Of a stretch of DNA of 64,000 nt, positions 55,856 through 64,000 are shown piece after piece. Position numbers and translations under genes: made by a program. The stretch's first letter is position 1. The number at the start of each line of letters is the position of its first letter. The DNA comes from Nordella sp. HKS 07 (lineage in GTDB: Bacteria > Pseudomonadota > Alphaproteobacteria > Rhizobiales > Aestuariivirgaceae). The DNA is taken from contig NZ_CP049258.1 of NCBI RefSeq assembly GCF_011046735.1, positions 6,404,001 through 6,468,000 of the forward strand. The letters run 5' to 3'. The notes under the pieces were generated by a model, which saw only the letters and a program-made list of their open reading frames with translations, ran no database searches and was not told where the DNA came from.

Positions 55856-57487
55856 ATGGCGCCTACGCACCCCGTAGAAACGCAAAAGGGACAAAGTGCT
55901 GTGAAGGCAGCCAAGCAGCAAACACCAGCCAGCCCCGATTATCGGCGCATTCTCATCGATACCGCACTTACCGCTTTGATCGCGCTGGCGATCATCGGTC
56001 CGATTGTCGGCATGAATGCCAGCGCCCCGCAAGGCGGCCTCGTCCTCGAATATCGCCCCTGGATAGTCTTTGTCCTTGTCGCCATCATCACCGTCGGGCG
56101 CCTCGCGCTTCATCTCCTGGTCTGGAACCGGCCTGCCTGGGTAACGCCGCAGCATGTCAAGGGCTGGGGATTGGGAGCGATCGTCGTTGGCGTGGTGGCG
56201 TCTCTCATCGGCGTGTTCAACACGGACGCGCCCTTGGGCCTGCTGGCCCGGATCCATCCGAGCCTGCCCGCCTGGCTCATCGCCTTCGGCATTTTCGCGC
56301 TCCTGTCGGGCATCTGGCTACTGGTTTCCGGCGCCAATGAGAGCGCGGAAGCCAAAGGCGTCCAATCCAGCTTCGTTCAGACGATTGAACCCCTCGGCAA
56401 ATATGTCGGTATCGCGCTTCTGGGCGTGGCCCTCGTCCTGCCTTTCATCCCCGGCGTCGACCGTCGCATCGTCGACCTGGGGATCCTGATGCTGACCTAC
56501 ATCATGCTGGGCTGGGGTCTGAATATCGTCGTCGGCCTGGCGGGCCTCCTCGACCTGGGTTACGTCGCCTTCTATGCCGTCGGCGCTTATTCATACGCAT
56601 TGCTTGCCACCGTTTACTTTCCTTTGTGGTTTGGCGACGCCATCACGCCATGGACCTTCTGGCTGGTCCTGCCGATCGCAGGCCTCCTCGCCGCCTGCTG
56701 GGGCCTGATCCTCGGCTTTCCGGTCTTGCGGCTCCGCGGTGACTATCTGGCTATCGTCACCCTCGCCTTCGGCGAGATCATCCGCGTCATTCTGGTCAAC
56801 TGGTATACCTTCACCGGCGGCCCCAACGGCATCACCGACATTCCCCGGCCAAGCTTTTTCGGCATCCCCTTCACCAATGACGATAAGGGTTTTGCCGCGA
56901 CCTTCGGCCTGACCTATACGCCTCTGCAGCGCATCATCTTCCTCTACTACGTCATTCTTGTCATGGCGCTCATCACCAACTTCGTGACGATGCGCTTGCG
57001 CAAGCTGCCGATCGGTCGTGCCTGGGAGGCCTTGCGCGAGGATGAGATAGCCTGCCGCTCGCTCGGCATCAACACGACCAACACCAAGCTCACCGCCTTT
57101 GCGATGGGCGCGATGTTCGGCGGCTTCGCCGGATCCTTCTTCGCCACCAGGCAGGGTTTCGTATCGCCTGAATCCTTCGTCTTCATGGAATCGGCCATCA
57201 TCCTCGCCATCGTCGTGCTCGGCGGCCTGGGCTCGCAGATCGGCGTCGTCATTGCCGCCATCGTGGTGATCGGCGCCTTCGAGCTGTTCCGCGAAATGGC
57301 TTTCCTGAAAGCCATCATGCCGGAGGGCTTCGATCCCACTCAATACCGCATGCTGGCGGTCGGCATCGCCATGGTGCTGATCATGCGCTGGCGACCGCGC
57401 GGCCTCATCACCAGGCGCGATCCATCCATCTACCTCAAAGAGAAGAAGGCGGTTTCCTCTGACCTCGTCGCGCAGGGGCATGGCTGA
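55856..57487 (+). CDS. livM: Branched-chain amino acid ABC permease LivM, N-extended
   Basis: A 543-residue permease; the usual LivM is 320-460. The last about 320 residues hold the conserved core ([70 protein letters not shown]). The first about 190 residues contain four additional hydrophobic segments separated by short loops. It is two bases from livH, and its end overlaps the livG start by 8 bases. Confidence 0.92.
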   Translation: MAPTHPVETQKGQSAVKAAKQQTPASPDYRRILIDTALTALIALAIIGPIVGMNASAPQGGLVLEYRPWIVFVLVAIITVGRLALHLLVWNRPAWVTPQHVKGWGLGAIVVGVVASLIGVFNTDAPLGLLARIHPSLPAWLIAFGIFALLSGIWLLVSGANESAEAKGVQSSFVQTIEPLGKYVGIALLGVALVLPFIPGVDRRIVDLGILMLTYIMLGWGLNIVVGLAGLLDLGYVAFYAVGAYSYALLATVYFPLWFGDAITPWTFWLVLPIAGLLAACWGLILGFPVLRLRGDYLAIVTLAFGEIIRVILVNWYTFTGGPNGITDIPRPSFFGIPFTNDDKGFAATFGLTYTPLQRIIFLYYVILVMALITNFVTMRLRKLPIGRAWEALREDEIACRSLGINTTNTKLTAFAMGAMFGGFAGSFFATRQGFVSPESFVFMESAIILAIVVLGGLGSQIGVVIAAIVVIGAFELFREMAFLKAIMPEGFDPTQYRMLAVGIAMVLIMRWRPRGLITRRDPSIYLKEKKAVSSDLVAQGHG

Positions 57488-58388
57488 AATGGCGAGTTGG
57501 AATACCAATCCCGTGTTGAGCGTGGATCATATAACCATGCGCTTTGGCGGCTTGGTCGCCATCGACGATCTCTCCTTCTCCGTTGGGCGCAACGACATCA
57601 CCGCCTTGATCGGCCCCAACGGCGCCGGCAAGACCACCGTCTTCAATTGCCTGACAGGCTTCTACAAGCCGACCGAAGGCATGATCGTCATGCGTCACGA
57701 GGACGGCAAGGAGTTCATCCTCGAACGCATGGATGATTTCCGCATATCGCAGTTCGCCAAGGTGGCGCGCACCTTCCAGAACATCCGCCTGTTCGCCGGC
57801 ATGACGGTGCTCGAGAATCTCGTCGTCGCCCAGCACAACACATTGATGCGGGCATCGGGCTTTACCGTCGCCGGCATTCTCGGAATTGGCGGCTATCGCC
57901 GGGCCGAAAAGGAAGCGGTCGAGAAATCCAAATACTGGCTGGAGAAGATCCATCTCATCGACCGCGCCGATGATCCGGCGGGGGATCTGCCCTATGGCGC
58001 GCAGCGCCGCCTCGAGATCGCGCGCGCCATGTGCACCGAGCCCAAGCTCCTGTGCCTCGACGAGCCGGCCGCCGGCCTCAATCCGCGCGAATCCGACGAT
58101 CTCAACAAGCTGCTTCTGTCCATCCGCAAGGACCAGGGCATCGGCATACTCCTGATCGAGCATGACATGAAGGTGGTCATGGAGATTTCCGACCATGTCG
58201 TGGTGCTCGATTACGGCCAGAAGATCGCCGACGGCACCCCTGCCGAAGTGAGGACCAATCCGGCGGTTATCGCCGCCTATCTGGGCGTCGATGAGGAGGA
58301 AGCCCCGCCCATCGCCGAAAAACTCATCACCGAGGCGATCGTGCGGGCCGAGAATACGCCGACCTCCGGCGAGAAGGGGCGCCATTGA
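57480..58388 (+). CDS. livG: Branched-chain amino acid ABC ATPase LivG
   Basis: A 302-residue ATPase. Walker [11 protein letters not shown]-loop region [16 protein letters not shown], signature [15 protein letters not shown] (with PYG in place of SGG, normal in LivG), Walker [14 protein letters not shown] and H-loop LIEHDM. The C-terminal extension of about 35 residues ([17 protein letters not shown]) is slightly longer than usual. Possible starts at ATG 57480 or 57489; overlap with livM supports the first. Confidence 0.93.
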   Translation: MAEMASWNTNPVLSVDHITMRFGGLVAIDDLSFSVGRNDITALIGPNGAGKTTVFNCLTGFYKPTEGMIVMRHEDGKEFILERMDDFRISQFAKVARTFQNIRLFAGMTVLENLVVAQHNTLMRASGFTVAGILGIGGYRRAEKEAVEKSKYWLEKIHLIDRADDPAGDLPYGAQRRLEIARAMCTEPKLLCLDEPAAGLNPRESDDLNKLLLSIRKDQGIGILLIEHDMKVVMEISDHVVVLDYGQKIADGTPAEVRTNPAVIAAYLGVDEEEAPPIAEKLITEAIVRAENTPTSGEKGRH

Positions 58389-59113
58389 TGACGAAGCCCC
58401 TCCTCACCATCCGCGGCGTCGAGACCTTCTACGGCAAGATCCAGGCGCTCCGGGGCATCGACCTCGATGTCAATGAAGGCGAGATCGTCACCCTCATCGG
58501 ATCGAACGGCGCCGGCAAATCGACCCTGATGATGACCATTTGCGGAACGCCGCGCTGCCGGTCGGGATCGATCAATTTCGGCGGCGACGACATCACCCAA
58601 AGTCCGACCCACGAGATCGTCCGCCGCGGCATCGCGCAGTCGCCCGAGGGCCGGCGCATCTTCCCACGCATGACGGTTCTGGAGAATCTGCAGATGGGTG
58701 CGGCCGTCAGCGATCCCAAACACTTCGACGAGGATCTCGCCCGCGCCTTCAAGACTTTTCCCATCCTCGAGAAGCGCCAGGGCCAGCGCGGCGGCACGCT
58801 TTCCGGCGGCGAGCAGCAGATGCTGGCGATCGCACGTGCCTTGATGGCGCGCCCGCGGCTCCTGCTCCTCGATGAACCTTCGCTTGGCCTGGCGCCGCTC
58901 ATCGTGAAACAGATCTTCCAGGTCATTCGCGATTTGAATGCCAGCCAGGGTCTGACCGTCTTTCTGGTTGAACAGAATGCGTTCCACGCCTTGCGGCTCG
59001 CCCACCGCGCCTATGTGATGGTGAACGGCCGCATTACCATGTCGGGCACCGGCAGCGACCTGCTCGCCAGCCCGGAGATCCGCGCTGCCTATCTCGAAGG
59101 CGGCGCCCATTGA
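58388..59113 (+). CDS. livF: Branched-chain amino acid ABC ATPase LivF
   Basis: A 241-residue ATPase. Walker A GSNGAGKST, signature LSGGEQQMLAIARALM, Walker B LLLLDEPSLGLAP and H-loop LVEQN. The ATG at 58388 overlaps the livG stop by one base (TGATG), which is the coupled arrangement normal for this operon; the TTG three bases earlier is less likely. Confidence 0.93.
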   Translation: MTKPLLTIRGVETFYGKIQALRGIDLDVNEGEIVTLIGSNGAGKSTLMMTICGTPRCRSGSINFGGDDITQSPTHEIVRRGIAQSPEGRRIFPRMTVLENLQMGAAVSDPKHFDEDLARAFKTFPILEKRQGQRGGTLSGGEQQMLAIARALMARPRLLLLDEPSLGLAPLIVKQIFQVIRDLNASQGLTVFLVEQNAFHALRLAHRAYVMVNGRITMSGTGSDLLASPEIRAAYLEGGAH

Positions 59114-59124
59114 GGAATTGGAGA

Positions 59125-59475
59125 ATGTCTCTCTTCGTTGAGGACAACAGTCCCTGGATTTTCTTCATCATGACGGTAGTGATCGGCGGCGGCGCTGCCT
59201 TTCTCTCCGGCCGCGCATTGGCGACCAAATGGCGGCCCTGGCTGTTTGCCGTTCTCTACATGATCCCGCTCGGCCTGGCGTTGCGCTTCTTCCATTATGC
59301 ATTGTTCAACGGCAACCTCCTGAGCCTCCATTATTTCATCACCGATACGCTGGTCCTCGTCGCCGCGGCGAGCCTTGGCTACCGGCTTACTCGCGTCGGC
59401 CAGATGGTAAGCCAGTATCCCTGGCTTTATGAGCGTTCGGGCCCCTTTGGCTGGAGGGCTAAGGGAGCTCCATGA
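59125..59475 (+). CDS. Small membrane protein associated with liv operon
   Basis: A 116-residue membrane protein with about three hydrophobic helices (WIFFIMTVVIGGGAAFLSG; LFAVLYMIPLGLALRFFHYALF; ITDTLVLVAAASLGYRL) and a short conserved C-terminus YPWLYERSGPFGWR. Small proteins of this shape occur next to liv genes in Hyphomicrobiales; I think it is catalogued as DUF6867 but am not certain. ATG 59125 lies 11 bases past the livF stop. Function unknown; a permease accessory is plausible. Confidence 0.7.
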   Translation: MSLFVEDNSPWIFFIMTVVIGGGAAFLSGRALATKWRPWLFAVLYMIPLGLALRFFHYALFNGNLLSLHYFITDTLVLVAAASLGYRLTRVGQMVSQYPWLYERSGPFGWRAKGAP

Positions 59476-59603
59476 GTTTGGACCAAGGGAAAATGCCAAA
59501 GAGCATGGCCCTTTCCAATCGCACCCTTTTGAGCAAAGATAGGCTCAAGGGGTGTGCAACCCCCGAAAGACCGATCAAGGTCATTACCCCAAGGGAGAAA
59601 CAG

Positions 59604-60725
59604 ATGAAGAAGTTTGTACTATCGGGCATAGCCGTAGGCTTCGCGACGGCCCTCGCCGCCACCACGGCCTGGGCCGATATCACGATCGCCGTGGTTGGCC
59701 CGATTACCGGCCAGTATGCGGCTTTCGGCGAGCAGATGAAGAAGGGCGCCGAAATGGCGGTCGCCGATCTCAATGCGGCTGGCGGCATCAATGGCGAAAA
59801 AGTGGTTCTCGAAGTGGGCGACGACGCCTGCGATCCGAAACAGGCTGTTGCCGTTGCCAACCAGATGGCCTCGAAGGGCGTTAAGTTTATCGCCGGCCAT
59901 TTCTGCTCCGGCTCTTCGATCCCGGCGTCCAAGGTTTATGAAGAGGAAGGCATCCTGCAGATTTCGCCAGCCTCGACAAACCCGAAGTTCACCGATGACG
60001 GCGGCTGGAACGTGGCGCGCGTCTGCGGCCGTGACGATGCCCAGGGCATTGTTGCCGGCAACTTCCTCGCCAAGAACTACAAGGACAAGAAGATCGCCAT
60101 CATCGACGACAAGACGGCCTATGGCAAAGGCCTGGCGGACGAAACCCGCAAGGCGTTGAACGCCGCCGGCGGCAAGGAAACCATGAACGAATCCTACACG
60201 GCCGGTGAAAAGGACTACACCGCGCTCGTCTCCAAGCTTAAGGAAGCGGCGATCGACGTCGTCTATGTCGGCGGCTATCACACGGAAGGCGGTCTTATTC
60301 TCCGCCAGCTGCGTGAACAGGGTTCGCAGGCACTCATGATCTCGGGCGACGCTTTCGTGACCGACGAGTTCTGGACCATCACCGGCCCGGCCGGCGAAGG
60401 CACGATCATGACCTTCGCTCCCGATCCGCAGAAGTTCGACTCGGCCAAGGCGGTCGTCGAGAAGTTCAAGGCGGCAGGATACAATCCGGAAGGCTATACG
60501 CTCTACACCTATGCAGCGGTCCAGGCCTATCAGCAGGCCGTCGCGGCGGCGGGTGGAGCTGACGACAACAAAAAGATCGCCGCGTGGCTGCGCGCCGGTA
60601 ACCCGCTGAAGACGGTCCTGGGTGACCTCTCTCTGAACGAGAAAGGCGACATCAAGGACGCCAAATATGTCTGGTACAAGTGGCATGACGGCAAATATGC
60701 TGAAGATGCCGAACTGAATAAGTAA
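59604..60725 (+). CDS. Branched-chain amino acid ABC substrate-binding protein, copy 1
   Basis: A 373-residue periplasmic binding protein of the LivJ/LivK family. A signal peptide (KKFVLSGIAVGFATALAATTAWA) precedes the mature start DITIAVVGPITGQYAAFG. Conserved pocket features are FIAGHFCSGSSIPAS and ISPASTNPKFTD. ATG 59604 has AAGGGAGAAACAG upstream; the frame open to 59472 is not homologous before that. Preceding 128 bases contain a small GGGGT/ACCCC hairpin that may raise its expression over the permease genes. A tandem paralog follows. Confidence 0.92.
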   Translation: MKKFVLSGIAVGFATALAATTAWADITIAVVGPITGQYAAFGEQMKKGAEMAVADLNAAGGINGEKVVLEVGDDACDPKQAVAVANQMASKGVKFIAGHFCSGSSIPASKVYEEEGILQISPASTNPKFTDDGGWNVARVCGRDDAQGIVAGNFLAKNYKDKKIAIIDDKTAYGKGLADETRKALNAAGGKETMNESYTAGEKDYTALVSKLKEAAIDVVYVGGYHTEGGLILRQLREQGSQALMISGDAFVTDEFWTITGPAGEGTIMTFAPDPQKFDSAKAVVEKFKAAGYNPEGYTLYTYAAVQAYQQAVAAAGGADDNKKIAAWLRAGNPLKTVLGDLSLNEKGDIKDAKYVWYKWHDGKYAEDAELNK

Positions 60726-60740
60726 TCAGCGTTCATCAGG

Positions 60741-60767
60741 CGCCCGCGCAGCTCGTCTGCGCGGGCG
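60741..60767 (+). terminator. Hairpin between the two binding-protein genes
   Basis: CGCCCGCGCAG-CTCGT-CTGCGCGGGCG is a perfect 11-pair stem with a five-base loop, 16 bases past the stop of copy 1, followed by TATTGCTTTG. It is a likely full or partial terminator, so copy 2 may be less expressed or separately transcribed. Confidence 0.65.
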
Positions 60768-60831
60768 TATTGCTTTGCCGGTCCGGTTGGACCACCATCG
60801 GCTCGAAGATTCTCTCTCACAGAGTTACCGG

Positions 60832-61944
60832 ATGAGCCGCAGATTGCTGTGCTTCGCTGTATTGGCGTGCTTGCCGGCCGGAATGGCGTCGGCCGAAATC
60901 GCCATCGCCACGGCAGGCCCGATGCAGGGCCAGTATGCGATGTTTGGCGAGCAGTTGCGGCATGGCACTGAAATGGCGGTTGCCGACATCAATGCCGCGG
61001 GTGGCATCAATGGCGAAATGCTGACTCTCGAAGTGGTCGACGACGGCTGCGATGCGCAGCGTGCGGTCACTGTGGCCACCGAACTCGCCGCCAAGGGCGT
61101 CAAATTCGTCGCCGGCCATTTCTGCTCGAATGCCTCGATCGCCGCCGCCAGGATTTACGAGCAGAACGGCATTCTGGAAATATCGCCGGCCGCGACCAAT
61201 CCCAAATTCACCGATGAAGGCGGCTGGAACGTCGCCCGCGTCAGCGGCCGCGACGACGGCCAGGGCGTCTACGCCGGTAGCTTCCTGGCAACGGCCTACC
61301 GGGACAAGAAGATCGCCGTTCTCGATGACGGCTCCACCTATGGCAAGGGCATGGCGGACGCGCTTCGACGGACGCTCGCCGCCGCCGGCGTCAAGGAAGC
61401 TCTGAGCGAGCACTATGCTCCCAGCGGGACGGATTTCGGCGCTCTTGTCGCGCGCCTCACAGGCGCGGCGATCGATGTCGTCTATATCGGCGGCGCTCCC
61501 GCCGATGCCGGGCTCATCGTCCGCCGGCTGCGCGAGGCCGGATCGCCGGCTCAGATTGTCGCCGGCGATACGCTCGTCGCCGGCGAGTTCTTATCGGCCG
61601 CGGGTCCGGCCGCCGACGGCACCATCATGACCTTCCCGGCCGATCCTCAGCGCCTGCCCGCCGCCAGAGACGTGATCGGCAGGTTCGCCGACACAGGCTA
61701 TGTGCCCGAAGGCGCCACCCTCTATGCCTATGCGGCGGTTCAAGCCTATCGCCAGGCCGCCATCGCGGTCGGCGGCGTCACCGACAACAGGAAGATCGCC
61801 GGATGGCTGCGCGCTGGAAACACGCTGAACACGGTCCTTGGCGACATTTCCATGAATGAGAAAGGCGACCTCAAGAACCCGAAATATGTCTGGTACAGAT
61901 GGTCGGACGGCAAATATTTCGAGGACGCTGAGCTGAACCGGTAG
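60832..61944 (+). CDS. Branched-chain amino acid ABC substrate-binding protein, copy 2
   Basis: A 370-residue paralog of the preceding gene. Signal peptide (RRLLCFAVLACLPAGMASA) then EIAIATAGPMQGQYAMFG. It aligns end to end with copy 1, sharing GHFCS, TNPKFTDEGGWNVAR and the C-terminal DGKYFEDAEL. Differences cluster in the middle of each lobe, so the ligand range may differ. ATG 60832 chosen by signal peptide position. It probably uses the same LivHMGF transporter. Confidence 0.9.
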   Translation: MSRRLLCFAVLACLPAGMASAEIAIATAGPMQGQYAMFGEQLRHGTEMAVADINAAGGINGEMLTLEVVDDGCDAQRAVTVATELAAKGVKFVAGHFCSNASIAAARIYEQNGILEISPAATNPKFTDEGGWNVARVSGRDDGQGVYAGSFLATAYRDKKIAVLDDGSTYGKGMADALRRTLAAAGVKEALSEHYAPSGTDFGALVARLTGAAIDVVYIGGAPADAGLIVRRLREAGSPAQIVAGDTLVAGEFLSAAGPAADGTIMTFPADPQRLPAARDVIGRFADTGYVPEGATLYAYAAVQAYRQAAIAVGGVTDNRKIAGWLRAGNTLNTVLGDISMNEKGDLKNPKYVWYRWSDGKYFEDAELNR

Positions 61945-61977
61945 AGGCACTCAAGCGGCCGGCTGAAGCCGACAAGG

Positions 61978-62002
61978 GACCGGCACGGATGGGATGCCGG
62001 TC
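61978..62002. terminator. Bidirectional-type hairpin
   Basis: GACCGGCA-CGGATGGGA-TGCCGGTC gives an eight-pair stem with a nine-base loop between the convergent binding-protein and secreted-repeat genes. Confidence 0.45.
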
Positions 62003-62015
62003 TCTCGAGTTCTCG

Positions 62016-62375
62016 TCAATCGATCCTGAACTGCAGCCCTATGCCGGGGCCGCCGCCCCAATATCCCGGACCGTTATAGCCATAGCGCGGTCCATAGTAA
62101 TAGGGATCGTAGTACCGGTCATAGTAGCGATAACGCCGCCAGTTTCTGCTCTCGCGCCAGCGTGAACGATCGCCGCGCCAGCGTGAACGATCACCGCGCC
62201 AATTACGGCGATCCTTGCGCCAGTTCTTCTTATGATTGACCTCGACGACACTGGCGTCCTGCGCGGTTTGAATTTTCACCGGCGCAACGGGCATCGCATG
62301 ACTTGCGGCCGGGGCCATGAAAACCGTCCCCGCCGCAAGGGCACCGGCGACAGCAATGGCCTTGATGTTCAACAC
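62016..62375 (-). CDS. Secreted Arg/Tyr/Gly-rich protein
   Basis: About 119 residues if translation starts at GTG 62375, which has AGGAG eight bases upstream; the ATG at 62405 lacks a site. A signal peptide (IAVAGALAAGTVFMAPAASHA) is followed by a short linker and repeats rich in Arg and Trp (NWRGDRSRW). The C-terminus is Tyr/Gly-rich (YYDPYYYGPRYGYNGPGYWG). The composition is seen in many alphaproteobacterial envelope-stress proteins, but I know no function. It is strongly basic and presumably periplasmic or surface-associated. Confidence 0.65.
   Translation of the reverse strand: MLNIKAIAVAGALAAGTVFMAPAASHAMPVAPVKIQTAQDASVVEVNHKKNWRKDRRNWRGDRSRWRGDRSRWRESRNWRRYRYYDRYYDPYYYGPRYGYNGPGYWGGGPGIGLQFRID
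62153..62214. repeat. 21-base tandem repeat inside secreted protein gene
   Basis: Two full copies of CGCGCCAGCGTGAACGATCRC, differing at one base, at 62153-62173 and 62174-62194, then a degenerate third copy to 62214. It is in frame and encodes the GDRSRWR motif. Copy number could vary without breaking the gene. Confidence 0.8.
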
Positions 62376-62509
62376 GATAGATACTCCTGACTCGACCTTC
62401 GACACTTCCTATGGCGAACACATAGGGATCGTCTCCGGCTGCTAAAAGGTATCTTGACCAGGACAACAAACGGCAGGAAGGATCGTTCCGAGATTCAAGG
62501 GAGGTGCCG

Positions 62510-62746
62510 ATGAAGGCCTATTTCGTTCAGATCAAGTGTGAGCTGGGCAAAGCTTACCACGTGGCAACTGCTATCGCCGATGCCGAGATCGCATCCGAAA
62601 TCTATTCAACATCAGGCAATTACGATCTTCTGGCGAAGTTCTATCTCGAGCCCGAAGCTGACATCGGCCACTTCGTGAACGAGAAGCTGCACAAGATCAA
62701 AGGCATCAAGGACACCTACACCATCATCACCTTCCGCGCTTTCTGA
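62510..62746 (+). CDS. Stand-alone Lrp/AsnC ligand-binding (RAM) domain
   Basis: A 78-residue protein consisting of only the RAM/AsnC-type effector domain (YFVQIKCELGKAYHVATAIAD; SGNYDLLAKFYLE; KGIKDTYTIITF). No HTH is present upstream. AAGGGAGGT precedes ATG 62510. Such single-domain proteins exist and may modulate full-length Lrp proteins by mixed assembly or bind amino acids. Its place just after an amino acid transporter operon is suggestive. Confidence 0.88.
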   Translation: MKAYFVQIKCELGKAYHVATAIADAEIASEIYSTSGNYDLLAKFYLEPEADIGHFVNEKLHKIKGIKDTYTIITFRAF

Positions 62747-62755
62747 AGGTCAGCC

Positions 62756-63478
62756 ATGCGATTGCCCGCAGCCCTCTTGTTTCTTCTGACGACCGCGACC
62801 ATGGCGAGCGCCGCCGACAATGCCGAGCGCGCCGTTATAGGTTTTTCACCGGATGGCCGCTATTTCGCCTTCGAGCAGTATGGCGTCCAAGATGGCTCGG
62901 GCTTTCCTTATGCGGAAATATTCGTGGTCGATCTCGATGCCAATCAATGGGTCAAGGGATCGCCCTTCCGCCAGCGCCTGGAGGACGAGGCGGCACCTGT
63001 TTCGGCCGCGCGCGCCAGCGCCGCCAAGGCGGCATCATCCCTCCTGGGCAAGCTCAAGACCACCGAGCCCGGCGAAATGCTCGCGGCGCAACTGCCGACG
63101 CAAGCTGTCGCCGATCGCCACCGCATCGAATTCGATCCCTTCTATCAGAGCCGGACGAACCAGAAGGGCGACCGCTACACGCTGAAGCTCGATCTGGTGC
63201 CGTTCGCGGCACCCGAAAGCTGCTACGCGGAAGACGGCAAGCAGATGGGATTCAAGCTCACGATCAAGGACAACGAGTCGGGCGCGGAAAAGGAGGTCCA
63301 CAAGGACATGTCCATCCCCTCCTCCCGCTATTGCCCGCGCGATTACGACATCTCGGACGTCGTCACCTATCGGCCCGTTTCAGGCATTGCGCGTCAAGTT
63401 GCCTTGATCGGCGTCTACACGCCGGGCTTCGAGGGTGTGAACCGGCGCCACATCGCGGTGCCTTTCGCGCTGCCCTAA
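62756..63478 (+). CDS. DUF2259 predicted secreted protein
   Basis: A 240-residue exported protein. Signal peptide (PAALLFLLTTATMASAAD) is followed by the DUF2259 pattern VIGFSPDGRYFAFEQYGVQDGSG and AEIFVVDLDANQWV. The C-terminal half contains GFEGVNRRHIAVPFALP, typical of the family end. Function unknown. It starts 9 bases after the RAM-domain gene and may share its transcript. Its stop overlaps the stop of the convergent MBL gene by two bases. Confidence 0.87.
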   Translation: MRLPAALLFLLTTATMASAADNAERAVIGFSPDGRYFAFEQYGVQDGSGFPYAEIFVVDLDANQWVKGSPFRQRLEDEAAPVSAARASAAKAASSLLGKLKTTEPGEMLAAQLPTQAVADRHRIEFDPFYQSRTNQKGDRYTLKLDLVPFAAPESCYAEDGKQMGFKLTIKDNESGAEKEVHKDMSIPSSRYCPRDYDISDVVTYRPVSGIARQVALIGVYTPGFEGVNRRHIAVPFALP

Positions 63479-64000
63479 TCCGCGATGGCCTTGATATAGC
63501 GCTCGACCGAGCGGGCCACCGCCCCCTTGCCGTCATCCAGGATGCGCATATTCCAAAAGGCGCTGTAGACCTGCCCATAGTCGAAAGGCTCGAGCGCCGC
63601 GGCGATGTGCTTCACGGCGCGCGCATTGAGCGGCCAGAGATTGGGATAGGAGTACATGAAGCTCACATGCTTGCGATCCATCACGACCTGCAGGATGTCT
63701 CCGGCGAGCAGCACATTGGGCTTGTCCCGGCGCTTCCAATGACAGACCGATCCGCCTTCGAAATGCCCGCCGCAGCGGATCAGCGTCACATCGGGCAGGA
63801 TCTGTCGGGTCTCGCCTGACCAGAAGACGATCGCCGGATCGGGCCGCATCACCCATTGCCGGTCACCTTCATGAATATAGATGGGGATATTTCCGAGCGC
63901 CCTGCTCCATTCGACGATCACCGAATAATAATGCGGATGCGATATCCCGATCGCCTTGATGGGGCCGCGCTCGCTGAGCGCCGCTACCGCCTCGTCGGTG
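63475..64000 (-). CDS. MBL-fold metallo-hydrolase, 5' partial
   Basis: The C-terminal part of a metallo-beta-lactamase-fold hydrolase; the frame stays open to base 64000. Visible parts are IGISHPHYYS (a degenerate HxHxDH-type region), GGHFEGGSVCHW with a metal His, and LLAGDILQVV with the metal Asp. A specific substrate cannot be assigned. The start lies beyond the window. Confidence 0.82.
   Translation of the reverse strand, partial: TDEAVAALSERGPIKAIGISHPHYYSVIVEWSRALGNIPIYIHEGDRQWVMRPDPAIVFWSGETRQILPDVTLIRCGGHFEGGSVCHWKRRDKPNVLLAGDILQVVMDRKHVSFMYSYPNLWPLNARAVKHIAAALEPFDYGQVYSAFWNMRILDDGKGAVARSVERYIKAIAD

Overview
The window is high-GC, densely coded DNA with short intergenic gaps, many 1-14 base gene overlaps and strong purine-rich ribosome binding sites. 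Gene content points to an alphaproteobacterium of the Hyphomicrobiales (Rhizobiales): map next to radC, an L-carnitine dehydrogenase fused to a thioesterase, a fused molybdopterin-binding/MobA-like protein, DUF2585 and DUF1348 proteins, and hairpin repeats of a kind common in that order. This assignment is inference from gene content. I saw no rRNA, tRNA, CRISPR array, phage or intact insertion sequence.

Layout. 1-2.7 kb: end of a sugar ABC transporter ATPase, then map and radC. 2.7-7.6 kb: a minus-strand set (MHS-type permease, atypical M28 hydrolase, Asp/Glu-type racemase) divergent from a double-domain Lrp/AsnC regulator. 7.6-13.9 kb: SulP and MFS transporters, a small basic protein, a metalloprotease-like protein, and a TetR regulator with a frameshifted DUF1348 gene and a clear operator palindrome. 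14.0-25.1 kb: a long minus-strand cluster coding for an aerobic CO dehydrogenase-like (form II) molybdenum hydroxylase (coxS-coxL-coxM), its MoxR/VWA/XdhC maturation proteins, a frameshifted Mo-cofactor protein, and M24 and M20 peptidases.

25.3-28.7 kb: small secreted or membrane proteins, a proline dehydrogenase, and a GlxA-type AraC regulator coupled to it. 28.8-36.3 kb: a plus-strand pathway cluster (BKACE enzyme, carnitine dehydrogenase-thioesterase, SDR, acyl-CoA dehydrogenase, NDP-forming CoA ligase, CaiD-like hydratase). Together these can convert gamma-butyrobetaine to carnitine and carnitine to glycine betaine. 36.4-49.9 kb: a Tat-type metallophosphoesterase, a secreted endonuclease/exonuclease/phosphatase-fold protein, an MFS/AsnC divergent pair, a TRAP transporter with a frameshifted large permease, an OrdL-like oxidase and an aminotransferase.

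49.9-50.7 kb is an AT-richer scar. The genes on both sides are truncated at the ends that face it: an S41-like protein lacks its N-terminus, and an RND pump is cut in the middle of a late membrane helix. 53.5-54.7 kb holds the RND adaptor, and 54.7-54.9 kb a strong palindrome. 54.9-61.9 kb is a complete branched-chain amino acid-type ABC transporter operon (livH, livM, livG, livF, a small membrane protein and two tandem substrate-binding proteins). The window ends with a repeat-rich secreted protein, a stand-alone Lrp ligand-binding domain, a DUF2259 protein and a partial metallo-beta-lactamase-fold hydrolase.

Three genes carry apparent +1 frameshifts. Two of the three sit exactly in six-base G/C runs, so base-calling error must be excluded before any is called a pseudogene. 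I did not find a clearly novel defence or mobile system. The best leads are the butyrobetaine/carnitine cluster, the M28 variant lacking its glutamate pair, and the double-truncation scar.
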